Assembly (NCBI GenBank): GCA_963725275.1
Contig: CAVRXS010000001.1
Coordinates: 372,001-436,000 of the forward strand
Direction of reading: 5' to 3'
Origin: Bog-756 sp963725275
Lineage (GTDB): Bacteria; Actinomycetota; Acidimicrobiia; Acidimicrobiales; RAAP-2
Length of the DNA: 64,000 bases
In this document: piece by piece, positions 55,922 through 64,000 of the stretch
Layout: every line of letters starts with the position of its first letter
How positions within the stretch are numbered: position 1 is the first letter of the stretch
Made by a program: the position numbers and the translations under genes
Notes under the pieces: model-generated
What the model was told of the DNA's origin: nothing
Databases searched by the model: none
The model's input: only the letters and a program-made list of their open reading frames with translations

Positions 55922-56691
55922 CAGGTGACCCCTCCGTACCGTCGCTGGCGGCGCTGGAAGTCCCGCACCGCCGCGAAGAGGTTGGCGCGGCGGAAGTCCG
56001 GCCAGAGCACGTCGTCGAAGACCAGCTCGCTGTAGGCGAGCTGCCAGAGGAGGAAGTTCGAGATCCGGTGCTCGCCCGAGGTGCGGATGACCAGGTCCGG
56101 GTCGGGCTGGTCGGGGAAGTACAGACGCGAGCGGATGGCCTTCTCGGTGACCTTGTCCGGGCGGACGCCGTCGGCGACCAGGTCCCGCACCGCGTCGACG
56201 ATCTCGGCCCGGCCCCCGTAGTTGAAGGCCATGGTCAAGGTGCAGCGTCGGTTGTGCCTGGTCAACTCCGTGGACTCGTCCATGCGCCGGAGCACCCGCT
56301 TGGGGACCCGCCAGTCGCGGCGACCGGCGAAGCGGATCCGGACCCCCTTCTCGTGCAGCTCGTCGCGCCGGCGGACCAGGAGGCTCTCGTTGAACCCCAT
56401 CAGGTAGCGAACCTCGTCGGGTGGCCGCCGCCAGTTCTCGGTGGAGAAGGCGTACATGGTGATCCAGGGGATGCCGAGCTCGAGGGCGCCTTCGACCGCG
56501 TCGAGCAACGCTGCCTCGCCGGCTGCGTGGCCCTCGGTGCGCGGCAGGCCGCGGCGGGCCGCCCAGCGGCCGTTGCCGTCCATGACGCAGGCCACATGCG
56601 TCGGGATCGGACCTCCGGAAAGGTCGGCGGAAGTGACCGCGGCTGCGGCACCCCCTTCGCCGCCTCCGGCACCCGTCCGGTCGTCGTCCAC
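55921..56691 (-). CDS. uppS: Polyprenyl (undecaprenyl) diphosphate synthase
   Basis: 256 residues. cis-Prenyltransferase signatures: HVACVMDGNGRWAARRG (catalytic Asp), YAFSTENWRRP, MAFNYGGRAEI, and DLVIRTSGEHRISNFLLWQ with AYSELVF. It makes the polyprenyl carrier used for peptidoglycan and cell-wall glycans. A Gly/Ala-rich N-terminal extension of about 25 residues precedes the domain. First gene of the tightly overlapped uppS-recO-hemW-glyS block. Confidence 0.95.
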   Translation of the reverse strand: MDDDRTGAGGGEGGAAAAVTSADLSGGPIPTHVACVMDGNGRWAARRGLPRTEGHAAGEAALLDAVEGALELGIPWITMYAFSTENWRRPPDEVRYLMGFNESLLVRRRDELHEKGVRIRFAGRRDWRVPKRVLRRMDESTELTRHNRRCTLTMAFNYGGRAEIVDAVRDLVADGVRPDKVTEKAIRSRLYFPDQPDPDLVIRTSGEHRISNFLLWQLAYSELVFDDVLWPDFRRANLFAAVRDFQRRQRRYGGVT

Positions 56692-56791
56692 CCTGCGAAC
56701 CTATCCCCTGTGCCGACGGATCCGTCCCACCCGTCACGCCCCGGACCCACGGTGGTTGAGTCCCGGGCCCCACGGGGGCTAGACCCTCCCC

Positions 56792-57550
56792 ATGACCCCC
56801 GAGGCCGCGTTGGCTATCTTCGCGGCCGGACTGGCGGCCGGCACCGTCAACGTGATCGTCGGATCCGGCTCGCTGATCACGTTCCCGACCTTGCTCGCGC
56901 TCGGCTATTCGCCGGTGCTGGCCAACGTCTCAAACACGGTCGGTCTCGTGCCGGGCAGCGTGAGCGCGGTCGTGTCCTACCGGCACGAACTGGCCGGGCA
57001 GCGCACCCGACTGCTCCGGCTCGGCTCGGCTTCGCTGACCGGTGGTGCGGCCGGCGCGGTCCTCTTGCTGACCCTTCCCCACAGCGTCTTCAAGGCGGCG
57101 GTCCCCGCACTCATCGCCCTGGCGACCCTGCTCATGGCTGTCCAGCCCAGGATCGGCCGCTGGATGGACGCCCGCGGTGACCGACCGCGACACGGCGGAC
57201 CGGTCCTGCTGGCCGGCGTCTTCTTGTCCGGTATCTACGGCGGGTACTTCGGGGCCGCCCAGGGCGTGATCCTCATCGCGCTGCTGGCCGTCTTCATCGA
57301 CGACGACCTCCAGCGCCTCAACGGCACCAAGAACGCTCTGGCCCTCACCGTCAACGCGGTGGCCGCGGTGCTGTTCGTCCTCACCACCGCCGTCTCCTGG
57401 TCGGTGATCGTGCTCATCGCCATCGGGTCGGCGATCGGTGGACAGCTCGGCGGACACCTCGGCCGCCGGCTGCCCGCGGCCGTGCTGCGGTGGTGCATCG
57501 TGACCGTCGGGACCGGGGTGGCCCTCGGGCTCGCCGTCGAGTGGCATTGA
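56792..57550 (+). CDS. TauE/SafE-family membrane transporter
   Basis: 252 residues, almost all in seven to eight hydrophobic helices. FAAGLAAGTVNVIVGSGSLI and GGYFGAAQGVILIALLAVF are the two internally related TauE/SafE motifs, with LNGTKNALALTVN. The family exports sulfite, sulfonates or similar organic anions. Substrate not determinable. It is divergent from uppS, 100 bases away. Confidence 0.88.
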   Translation: MTPEAALAIFAAGLAAGTVNVIVGSGSLITFPTLLALGYSPVLANVSNTVGLVPGSVSAVVSYRHELAGQRTRLLRLGSASLTGGAAGAVLLLTLPHSVFKAAVPALIALATLLMAVQPRIGRWMDARGDRPRHGGPVLLAGVFLSGIYGGYFGAAQGVILIALLAVFIDDDLQRLNGTKNALALTVNAVAAVLFVLTTAVSWSVIVLIAIGSAIGGQLGGHLGRRLPAAVLRWCIVTVGTGVALGLAVEWH

Positions 57551-57636
57551 CCGCGCACGCCTGACGCGCAGAGACATGGATGCCGACGGCGTCCGGCCGT
57601 CGCAGGACCATCGGGGTGGCCCGGTAGTGTCGGCCA

Positions 57637-59661
57637 ATGCCCGACGAGGTGACCGCCACCCTGGCCGAGGTGGCCGCTCGGCTGCCCGGGGGCGGCGAGG
57701 CGCGCGTCGGCCAGGCGGAGATGGCCCGTGCCGTCGCCGACGGGGTGGCCGGTCGCCGCCATCTCGTGGTCCAGGCCGGCACCGGGACCGGCAAGTCGCT
57801 CGCCTACCTCGTGCCTGTTCGCGCTCTCCGGCGAACGAGTGGTCGTGGCCACCGCGACCAAGGCCCTCCAGGACCAGCTCGCATCGAAGGACCTGCCGCT
57901 CGTTGCCGAGTCCATCGCGAGCGGCCTCTCCTTCGCCGTGCTCAAGGGACGGAGCAACTATCTCTGCGTGCAGCGGGTCTCCGAGATCGGGGGACGCGGC
58001 GAGCAGCTGACCCTCTCCGCGGCGTCGGCCGACCCGCCTGACGCCGACGACACGCTCCGGGCGCAGGCAGCAGAGGGCCCCGCCGATCCGGGCGGCCTGG
58101 CCGACCAGGTACGGCAGCTGGTCCGCTGGGCGGACGACACCACCACCGGAGACCGGGCCGAGCTCCCCTTCGAGCCCCACTTCCGTGCCTGGGCCATGGT
58201 CTCGACAACCGCCCGCGAGTGCCCGGGCGCGTTCCGGTGCCCCTCCGGCCGGGAGTGCTTCGCCGAGGAGGCGCGGAGCCGGGCCGCCGAGGCGGACGTG
58301 GTGGTGGTCAACACCCATCTCTACGGCGCGCACCTGGCCAGCGGGGCGCGGTCCTCCCGCCCCATACGGTGGTCGTCTTCGACGAGGCGCACGAGGTCGA
58401 GGACGTGATGACCGATTCGCTCGGTCTCGAGGTCGGGCCCGGCCGCTTCCGTGCCCTGGCCGGTGCGGCCCGCCCGATGCTGGCCGGCACGGACACGGCC
58501 GCGGTTCGCGCGCTCGACGACGTGGCCGACCTCGCCGACGCCCTCGCGCGGGCGCTCCGCCCCTGGGCGGGACGTCGCATCCCAGCGGGCGCCCGTCCCG
58601 GGACCGGTTCGCCGGCGGAGGGGTCCGATGACGGCCCGGCCACCGGCGACCCCGACATCGGCACCGTCCTGGCCCTGGCCTCGGGCCGGGTCGGGCGTCT
58701 CGTCGACAGCCTCCGCCAGGCCGGTCGCGAGGCCGGCGACGAGGAGCCGACCGACAGGCGGGCCCGCCGCGACCGGGTGCTCCTCGCCGCCGGCCACCTG
58801 GACTCGGACCTCGCGCGCCTGGCCTCGCCGACCGACGACGAGGTGGTCTGGGTGGACGATGATCCGCGCGGCGCCTCCCTGCGGCTCTCCCCGGTCGACG
58901 TCGGCCCGGTCCTCGCCGAGCAGCTCTGGGGAACGGTCACCGGGGTGCTCACCTCGGCCACCGTGCCGCTCGGGCTCGTCGAGCGTCTCGGGATGCCGGA
59001 GGAGACCGACGTCCTCGACGTCGGGAGCCCGTTCGCCTACCGCGAGCACGCGCTGCTCTACGTGGCCCGGACCCTGCCCGACCGACGGCGACCCGAGTCG
59101 GAGCCCGCCCTCCACGACGAGCTCGAGAGCCTCATCACCGCGGCCGGCGGACGCACCCTGGCGCTGTTCACCAGTTGGCGGGCCATGCGTGCCGCAGCCG
59201 AGGTCCTCGGCACACGGGTGCCCTTTCCGATTCTCTCCCAATCGGACCTGCCCAAGCCGGCCCTGCTCGAGGCGTTCCGCTCCGACGAGGCGGCGTGCCT
59301 CTTCGCCACGCTCGGGTTCTGGCAGGGGGTCGACGTGGTCGGGCGCACGCTCAGCCTGGTCACGATCGACCGGATCCCCTTCCCCCGCCCCGACGACCCG
59401 GTGCTCGAGGCCCGCCGCGAGCGGGCGGGGCCGGGCGCCTTCTCGATCGTGGACCTCCCCCGGGCAGGCACCCTCCTGGCCCAGGGTGCCGGACGCCTCA
59501 TCCGCACGGCCACCGACCGCGGGGTGGTCGCCGTGCTCGACAGCCGCCTGGCCACCGCCCGCTACCGCGGCGCACTCCTGACCCGGGTGCCCCCGATGCG
59601 CCGCACGGTCGACCGGGCCGAGGTGGTCGCGTTCCTGCGGGCCGTGACCGCCGGGGGCTGA
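57637..59661 (+). CDS. DinG/XPD-type ATP-dependent helicase, two frame breaks
   Basis: About 675 residues. Walker A is VVQAGTGTGKSLAYLVP; the frame breaks at about 57817 (one extra G) and resumes FALSGERVVVATATKALQDQ. Four cysteines (NYLC, ECPGAFRC, GREC) make the Fe-S cluster pocket of XPD/DinG helicases. A second break on the G run at 58343-58346 (a fifth G joins LASGGAVLPPH) precedes Walker B VVVFDEAHEVED. Motif III-VI follow: GVLTSATVPLG, FTSWRAMRAAAEVL, GFWQGVDVVG, QGAGRLIRTATDRG. It unwinds damaged or structured DNA. Confidence 0.9.
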
Positions 59662-59714
59662 CCGGCACACGGTCCCCGGTCCCGGACGCGAGTCGCCGGT
59701 AGGCTCGGGCGGCC

Positions 59715-60617
59715 ATGGAGCCCCCGCCGCTGGTCAGTGTCGTGCTGGCCACCAACCGCTCGGGTCCCTTCCTCGGCATGGCCCTCGACGCACTTGCCGC
59801 CCAGACCTGGACCGAGTGGGAGCTGGTCATCGTCGACGACGGCGCACCGGAGCCCGGAGCCCTCGACCTGGCGGCGTCGGGGCTCCCCCGCACGCGGGTC
59901 ATCCATCAGGAGAACGCCGGGGTCAGCGTTGCCCGCAATGTCGGCATCGCCCACAGCAACGGCGCGTACCTGACCTTCCTCGACGACGACGACGTCTGGG
60001 AGCCGGAACGGCTGCGTCGGGGGGTCGACGCGTTCGACGGCAGGCCCGACGCCGTCGCCTCCTACTCCCAGTGGGACTTCATCGACCGTCAGGGTCGCAC
60101 CCTTGGGGTCGGGGAGCTCTGCGCCGGGGACCTGCGCGCGTTCCTGCGCCACGACGCCTGGGCGCCGCTCCCGACCCTGATGGTCACCCGGGCCGCGCTC
60201 GACCGGACGGGCCCGTTCCATCCCATGCTGACCCTGGGCGAGGACCTCGACCTCATGTACCGCATGGGCAGGATCGGGGCCTTCGTGTTCCTCCCCGAGG
60301 TCCTCGTGCACTACCGCCGCCACGACGCCAATGTCACCAACGACCACCGGACGGCGGCCCTGGCATCGGTGCGCGCGCTGCGCATCCAGCAGTGGTGGTC
60401 GGCCGACCGGGGTGAGGTCGCCCTGCTCGACGACATCGCCCTCGGCATCCGGCGGACCCGGGGGTACTGGACCCGGATGCTCGTGCATGGGTCGGCCCAC
60501 GCGCTGCGCCGCGGCCGCCTGCGGGAAGCCGGTCGCTCCGCTGCCTTCGTGGCCAGGCACGATCCCTGGCGCGGACTCCGCTCGCTGGTGGCGCTGGCCC
60601 GCAGACCGGGCGGCTGA
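59715..60617 (+). CDS. Glycosyltransferase family 2
   Basis: 300 residues. GT-A fold: VSVVLATNRSGPFLGMALDAL, WELVIVDDGAPE (nucleotide-binding acid), NAGVSVARNVGIAHSNGAYL and FLDDDDVWEPE with the D-x-D metal site; LTLGEDLDLMYRMG supplies the catalytic-base region. A basic C-terminus of about 60 residues may lie on the membrane. It adds a sugar with inversion to a cell-surface acceptor. It sits convergent with era. Confidence 0.92.
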   Translation: MEPPPLVSVVLATNRSGPFLGMALDALAAQTWTEWELVIVDDGAPEPGALDLAASGLPRTRVIHQENAGVSVARNVGIAHSNGAYLTFLDDDDVWEPERLRRGVDAFDGRPDAVASYSQWDFIDRQGRTLGVGELCAGDLRAFLRHDAWAPLPTLMVTRAALDRTGPFHPMLTLGEDLDLMYRMGRIGAFVFLPEVLVHYRRHDANVTNDHRTAALASVRALRIQQWWSADRGEVALLDDIALGIRRTRGYWTRMLVHGSAHALRRGRLREAGRSAAFVARHDPWRGLRSLVALARRPGG

Positions 60618-60638
60618 CCGGAAACCCGGCCGCCGCGG

Positions 60639-61577
60639 TCAGAGGCCGAGCCGGTCGAGGGCATCCTCGCGTTGCTGCCAGCGCTTCTCGACCCGGACGA
60701 AGAGCTCGAGGTAGGCACCCTCCGGCATCTGGCGGCGCACGGCGGTGCCGACCTCCCTCAGTGTGGTGCCGCCCTTCCCGATCACGATGCCCTTCTGCGA
60801 GTCGCGCTCGACCAGGATCTCGCAGCGCACCCGCGGCCACTCCCACTCGGTCACCCGGCAGGCGATGCTGTGCGGCAGTTCGTCGACCACCCGGCGGAGC
60901 AGCTCCTCGCGCACCAGATCGGCCACCCAGAAGGCCTCGGCCACGTCGGTGACCATGCCCTCGGGGTAGTACCGCGGCCCTTCGGGCATCCGTGCCACAA
61001 CGGACTCGACGAGCGCCTCGACCCCCTCGCCGGTCGCGGCCGAGAGCGGGAAGTACTCGACCGGCACCGGCGGCGCGCCGTCCTCCGCGTCGAGCTCCTC
61101 GATGACCTCGGCGACCTCGGTCAGGTGGGTGAGCACCTCGTTCCCGCCGACTCGGTCGATCTTGTTGACCACCACCAGGAGGGCCGGGCCGCCGCCAGTC
61201 GCCTCCGCGTCGGGCGCCGCACGCGCCATCGACCGCACCCGCTTCGCCGAGCGGGTCAGCACCATCCGGTCACCGGGGCCGACCGCGCCCGTTGCCTCGA
61301 CCAGTGCCACGACCGCGTCCACGTCGTCGAGCGAGGCGGTCGCGGACTCGTTCATCCGCTCACCGAGCACGGTGCGCGGCTTGTGGATCCCCGGGGTGTC
61401 GACGAAGACGACCTGGGCGTCGCTGCGGTTGAGCACCCCGCGTACCTGGGAGCGCGTCGTGTTGGGCCGGGGCGAGGTGATGGTCACCTTCTGCCCGACC
61501 ACCGCGTTGACCAGGGTCGACTTTCCCACGTTGGTGCGGCCGACCACGGCCACGAAGCCGGAGCGGAAGAGGGTCAC
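60639..61577 (-). CDS. era: GTPase Era
   Basis: 312 residues from GTG 61577, overlapping the upstream stop (GTGA). G1 VVGRTNVGKSTLVN, G2 region TTRSQVRG, G3 VDTPGIHKPR, G4 VNKID, and a C-terminal KH domain with KGIVIGKGGTTLREVG. Era binds the 3' end of 16S rRNA and helps assemble the 30S subunit. An insert at about 100-135 (KRVRSMARAAPDAEATGGG) is longer than in most Era proteins. The G1 loop has Thr-Asn where Pro-Asn is usual. Confidence 0.96.
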   Translation of the reverse strand: MTLFRSGFVAVVGRTNVGKSTLVNAVVGQKVTITSPRPNTTRSQVRGVLNRSDAQVVFVDTPGIHKPRTVLGERMNESATASLDDVDAVVALVEATGAVGPGDRMVLTRSAKRVRSMARAAPDAEATGGGPALLVVVNKIDRVGGNEVLTHLTEVAEVIEELDAEDGAPPVPVEYFPLSAATGEGVEALVESVVARMPEGPRYYPEGMVTDVAEAFWVADLVREELLRRVVDELPHSIACRVTEWEWPRVRCEILVERDSQKGIVIGKGGTTLREVGTAVRRQMPEGAYLELFVRVEKRWQQREDALDRLGL

Positions 61578-62857
61578 CCCCCCTCCGCGGCGGACCCCGC
61601 AACCGGCACGATGCGCACCCGCTCGATCCGCCGTCCGTTGACCCGGTCGACGACAAGGCGGAGGCCGTCCGCGGTGACCGACTCGCCCGCCACCGGCACG
61701 TGACCGAGCAGGTCGAAGACCAGACCGCCGACGGTGTCCCACGCCCCGGTGGGCAGGCTGGCGTCGATGAGGTCGTTGACCTCGTCGACGGCCAAGCGGG
61801 CACTGACACGCAGCTCGCCGGAGGCCAGGTGCTCGACGGCAGCCTCCTCCACGTCGAACTCGTCGACGATCTCCCCCACCAGCTCCTCGATGAGGTCCTC
61901 GAGGGTCACCAACCCCGCCGTCCCGCCGTACTCGTTCACCACGATGGCCAGATGGAATTTGTCGGCCTGCATCTCGCGCATGAGCGAGGAGACCCGTTTG
62001 GTCTCGGGCACGAAGTGGGCGGCCCGCAGGTGGTCGCCGACCGGCTCGTCCTCCTGTCCGGCCCGTACCGCGCGGATCATGTCGCGCGTGTAGGCGACCC
62101 CGGCCACATCGTCGATCTGCTGCTCGACCACGGGCATCCGGCTGAAGCCGGCCTCGAGGGCGCGCTCGAGTGCCGCCTCGACCGTCTCGTCGGTCGCGAT
62201 GGCCACCATGTCGGTCCGCGGCACCATCACCTCGCGCACCACGGTGTCGCCGAACTCGATGATCGAATGGATGAGCGCCCGCTCCTCGGTCTCGATGACG
62301 TCCCCCTCGACGGCCACGTCGGCCATGGCCAGCAGTTCCGACTCGGTGACGCCGGAGCCGAGGTACCCGGTCTGGTCGCCGATGAACACGTTGGCCAGGC
62401 CGATCAGGCCGGTCGAGATCAAGCGGATGGGCCAGAAGTGGATGACCGATGAGACCACCGGTGCGCTCAACAGGGCGGCCCGCTCGGGGTGGTGGACCGC
62501 CCAGTTCTTCGGAACGGCCTCGGCGAAGACGAAGATGACCACGATCTCGAACACGGTGGCCGCCACCACCCCCCACGCCCCGAACCACCGCACCGCCAGG
62601 ATGCCGACCAGGGTCGCCACCACGAGCTGGCAGATGAGCACGAGCAGGAGCACCGGGTTGAGGAATCCCTGGGGGTCCTCGGTGAGACGGACCAGGACCT
62701 TGGCTCCCCGGCGCCCGTCGTCGGCCAGGCTCAGGGCCTTGGCACGGGTGGTGCGCACGAGGCTGGTCTCGGCGAGCGCCAACAGGGCCGACGCGAAGAG
62801 CAGGACCAGGACCACGATGACAAGGACCAGGTCCTCCGGGGTGAACGTCGCGGTCAT
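61574..62857 (-). CDS. Hemolysin C/CorC-type CNNM-CBS membrane protein
   Basis: 427 residues from ATG 62857. The DUF21/CNNM domain (about 1-190) has LALAETSLVRTTRAKAL and helices such as LVIVVLVLLFASALL and FEIVVIFVFAEAVPKNWAV. A CBS pair follows (VREVMVPRTDMVAIA, FHLAIVVNEYGGTAGLVTLE) and a CorC/HlyC C-terminal domain (GWAWDTVGG-type, here GAWDTVGGLV). The family is linked to Mg/Co transport or sensing. Sits in the usual phoH-ybeY-corC-era order. Confidence 0.92.
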   Translation of the reverse strand: MTATFTPEDLVLVIVVLVLLFASALLALAETSLVRTTRAKALSLADDGRRGAKVLVRLTEDPQGFLNPVLLLVLICQLVVATLVGILAVRWFGAWGVVAATVFEIVVIFVFAEAVPKNWAVHHPERAALLSAPVVSSVIHFWPIRLISTGLIGLANVFIGDQTGYLGSGVTESELLAMADVAVEGDVIETEERALIHSIIEFGDTVVREVMVPRTDMVAIATDETVEAALERALEAGFSRMPVVEQQIDDVAGVAYTRDMIRAVRAGQEDEPVGDHLRAAHFVPETKRVSSLMREMQADKFHLAIVVNEYGGTAGLVTLEDLIEELVGEIVDEFDVEEAAVEHLASGELRVSARLAVDEVNDLIDASLPTGAWDTVGGLVFDLLGHVPVAGESVTADGLRLVVDRVNGRRIERVRIVPVAGSAAEGG

Positions 62858-62870
62858 CGGGCCGGCTCGG

Positions 62871-63395
62871 TCACCGTGACGGGTCGACCAGCGGGGAGAC
62901 GCGGTGGAAGCGGTCGAGGAGCTGTTGCTCGCGCCGCTCCATGCGCTCGGCCTCCTCGTCGGCGACGTGGTCCATCCCGAGCAGGTGGAGGATCCCGTGG
63001 ACGACGAGCAGGGCGATCTCGTCGTCGAAGGTGACCCCGTGGTCGACGGCGTTGACCGCAGCCACCGCCGGACAGACCACGACGTCGCCGAGCAGGAGTC
63101 TGCGACCGCTGTCGGCCTCGATCGAGGCCGGGCCCGTCCCGCCCTCGTCGGGTGACCGCCCGCTGCGGTCGACCTCGTCCTCGATGGGGAACGAGAGCAC
63201 GTCGGTGGGCCCCTCCTTGCCGAGGAACCGCTCGTTGAGGGCGGCGACCGCGTCGGGGTCCACGAAGAGGAGCGACACCTCGGTGTCCGAGGTGATCCCT
63301 TCGGCCACCAGTACCGAGCGGGCGAGCGCGGCCCAGCGCTCGACGTTGACCGGGTGCTCGGCCTGCTCGTCCGCCGCGAAGATGTCAAGGGTCAT
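62871..63395 (-). CDS. ybeY: Endoribonuclease YbeY
   Basis: 174 residues from ATG 63395. The zinc-binding signature HGILHLLGMDH (H-x3-H-x5-H) is at about 130-140, preceded by LNERFLGKEGPTDVLSFP. YbeY acts in 16S rRNA 3' processing and ribosome quality control. A variable insert (RSGRSPDEGGTGPASIEADS) sits between the LSFP strand and the LGDVVV strand. It overlaps the phoH end by 11 bases. Confidence 0.95.
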   Translation of the reverse strand: MTLDIFAADEQAEHPVNVERWAALARSVLVAEGITSDTEVSLLFVDPDAVAALNERFLGKEGPTDVLSFPIEDEVDRSGRSPDEGGTGPASIEADSGRRLLLGDVVVCPAVAAVNAVDHGVTFDDEIALLVVHGILHLLGMDHVADEEAERMERREQQLLDRFHRVSPLVDPSR

Positions 63396-64000
63396 CGTGC
63401 CCCCCGGCGCCGTCCGACTGGCGCTCGTAGGCGGAGACGATGTCCGCCACGATCCGGTGGCGGACGACGTCGCGGGCGCCCAGGTGGACGAAGGCGAGGT
63501 CGGGCACGCCGCCGAGCACCTGTTCGAGGCCGACCAGACCCGAGCGCCCTCCCGGAACGTCGATCTGGGTGATGTCACCGGTGACCACCGCCTTCGAGCC
63601 GAACCCGATCCGGGTGAGGAACATCTTCATCTGCTCGGGGCTGGTGTTCTGGGCCTCGTCCAAGATGAGGAACGAGTCGTTGAGGGTGCGGCCCCGCATG
63701 AATGCCAGCGGGGCCACCTCGACCGTCCCCTTGTCGATGAGCCGTTGGGCCCCTTCGGCGTCGAGCAGGTCGTGGAGGGCGTCGTACAGCGGGCGGAGGT
63801 ACGGATCGACCTTCGCCATCATGTCCCCGGGCAGGAAGCCCAGCCGCTCGCCCGCCTCGACGGCGGGCCGGGTCAGGATGATCCTGCTGACCTGGCGGGC
63901 CTGGAGTGCCTGGACGGCGAGGGCGACGGCCAGGTAGGACTTCCCGGTCCCCGCCGGTCCGATCCCGAAGGTGACGATGTTGCGGGCGATGGCGTCCGCA
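63385..64000 (-). CDS. phoH: PhoH-family ATPase, C-terminal part
   Basis: The gene runs off the right edge, so its start is missing. Visible are the Walker A (FGIGPAGTGKSYLAVALA), ILTRPAVEAGERLGFLPGDM, LAFMRGRTLNDSFLILDEAQN (Walker B) and GSKAVVTGDITQID. PhoH proteins are RNA-linked P-loop ATPases; in this gene order they act with YbeY in RNA metabolism. About 205 residues are in the window. Confidence 0.95.
   Translation of the reverse strand, partial: ADAIARNIVTFGIGPAGTGKSYLAVALAVQALQARQVSRIILTRPAVEAGERLGFLPGDMMAKVDPYLRPLYDALHDLLDAEGAQRLIDKGTVEVAPLAFMRGRTLNDSFLILDEAQNTSPEQMKMFLTRIGFGSKAVVTGDITQIDVPGGRSGLVGLEQVLGGVPDLAFVHLGARDVVRHRIVADIVSAYERQSDGAGGHDDP

Overview
This 64 kb window is from a high-GC actinobacterium. 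The primary sigma factor, F420-type oxidoreductase, P450, Ltp2/DUF35 aldolase, and the gene neighbourhood phoH-ybeY-corC-era / uppS-recO-hemW-glyS / ppdK-dnaG-rpoD all fit Actinomycetota, and the style of the secreted repeat proteins suggests class Acidimicrobiia. The lineage is inferred from gene content only.

Layout. 0-4.5 kb: a cut OsmC-type gene, a Nudix hydrolase, a hotdog protein, a VOC protein, a methyltransferase and an unusual GNAT-AAA+ fusion. 4.7-11.6 kb is accessory DNA: two overlapping tyrosine recombinases (one frameshifted), a YceH-type protein, an IS110-family element with long non-coding ends, a frameshifted hypothetical gene, a phosphotransferase-fold protein and a small secreted protein. 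11.7-16.9 kb: a secreted propeller-like repeat protein, tRNA-Val, an inositol-monophosphatase family enzyme, a lipoprotein and an acyltransferase-3/SGNH membrane protein. 17-23.8 kb: an aldehyde dehydrogenase, a conserved lipocalin-like hypothetical, a SnoaL/LLM oxidoreductase operon, a glycosyltransferase and tRNA-Met. 23.9-34 kb: a 7.1 kb gene for a giant secreted RCC1 plus 21x MBG repeat protein, a second secreted protein and a Tat-exported phospholipase C-like enzyme. 34-45 kb: a lipid/steroid-type catabolic region with an Ltp2-DUF35 aldolase, enoyl-CoA hydratase, P450, two SDRs, a CoA-acylating aldehyde dehydrogenase, an HSL-type esterase, a TetR remnant and an acyl-CoA synthetase. 45-64 kb: core housekeeping genes, nearly all on the minus strand and often overlapping by a few bases.

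A striking property of the sequence is at least fifteen single-base reading-frame breaks, spread over accessory and conserved genes alike (PPDK, the DinG-type helicase, aldehyde dehydrogenase, acyltransferase, VOC). In each, the protein continues at once in another frame, and several breaks lie in short G or C runs. The simplest reading is uncorrected indel errors in the assembly, so coordinates of broken genes are given as the full span with the break located.

The most interesting items biologically are the giant RCC1-MBG protein with an exact 711-bp higher-order repeat, the GNAT-AAA+ fusion beside a tandem recombinase module, the IS110 element with candidate bridge-RNA regions, a 21-bp-spaced direct repeat upstream of a secreted protein gene, and a PPDK with a lysine-rich tail. 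I found no CRISPR array, rRNA operon, phage or defence island.
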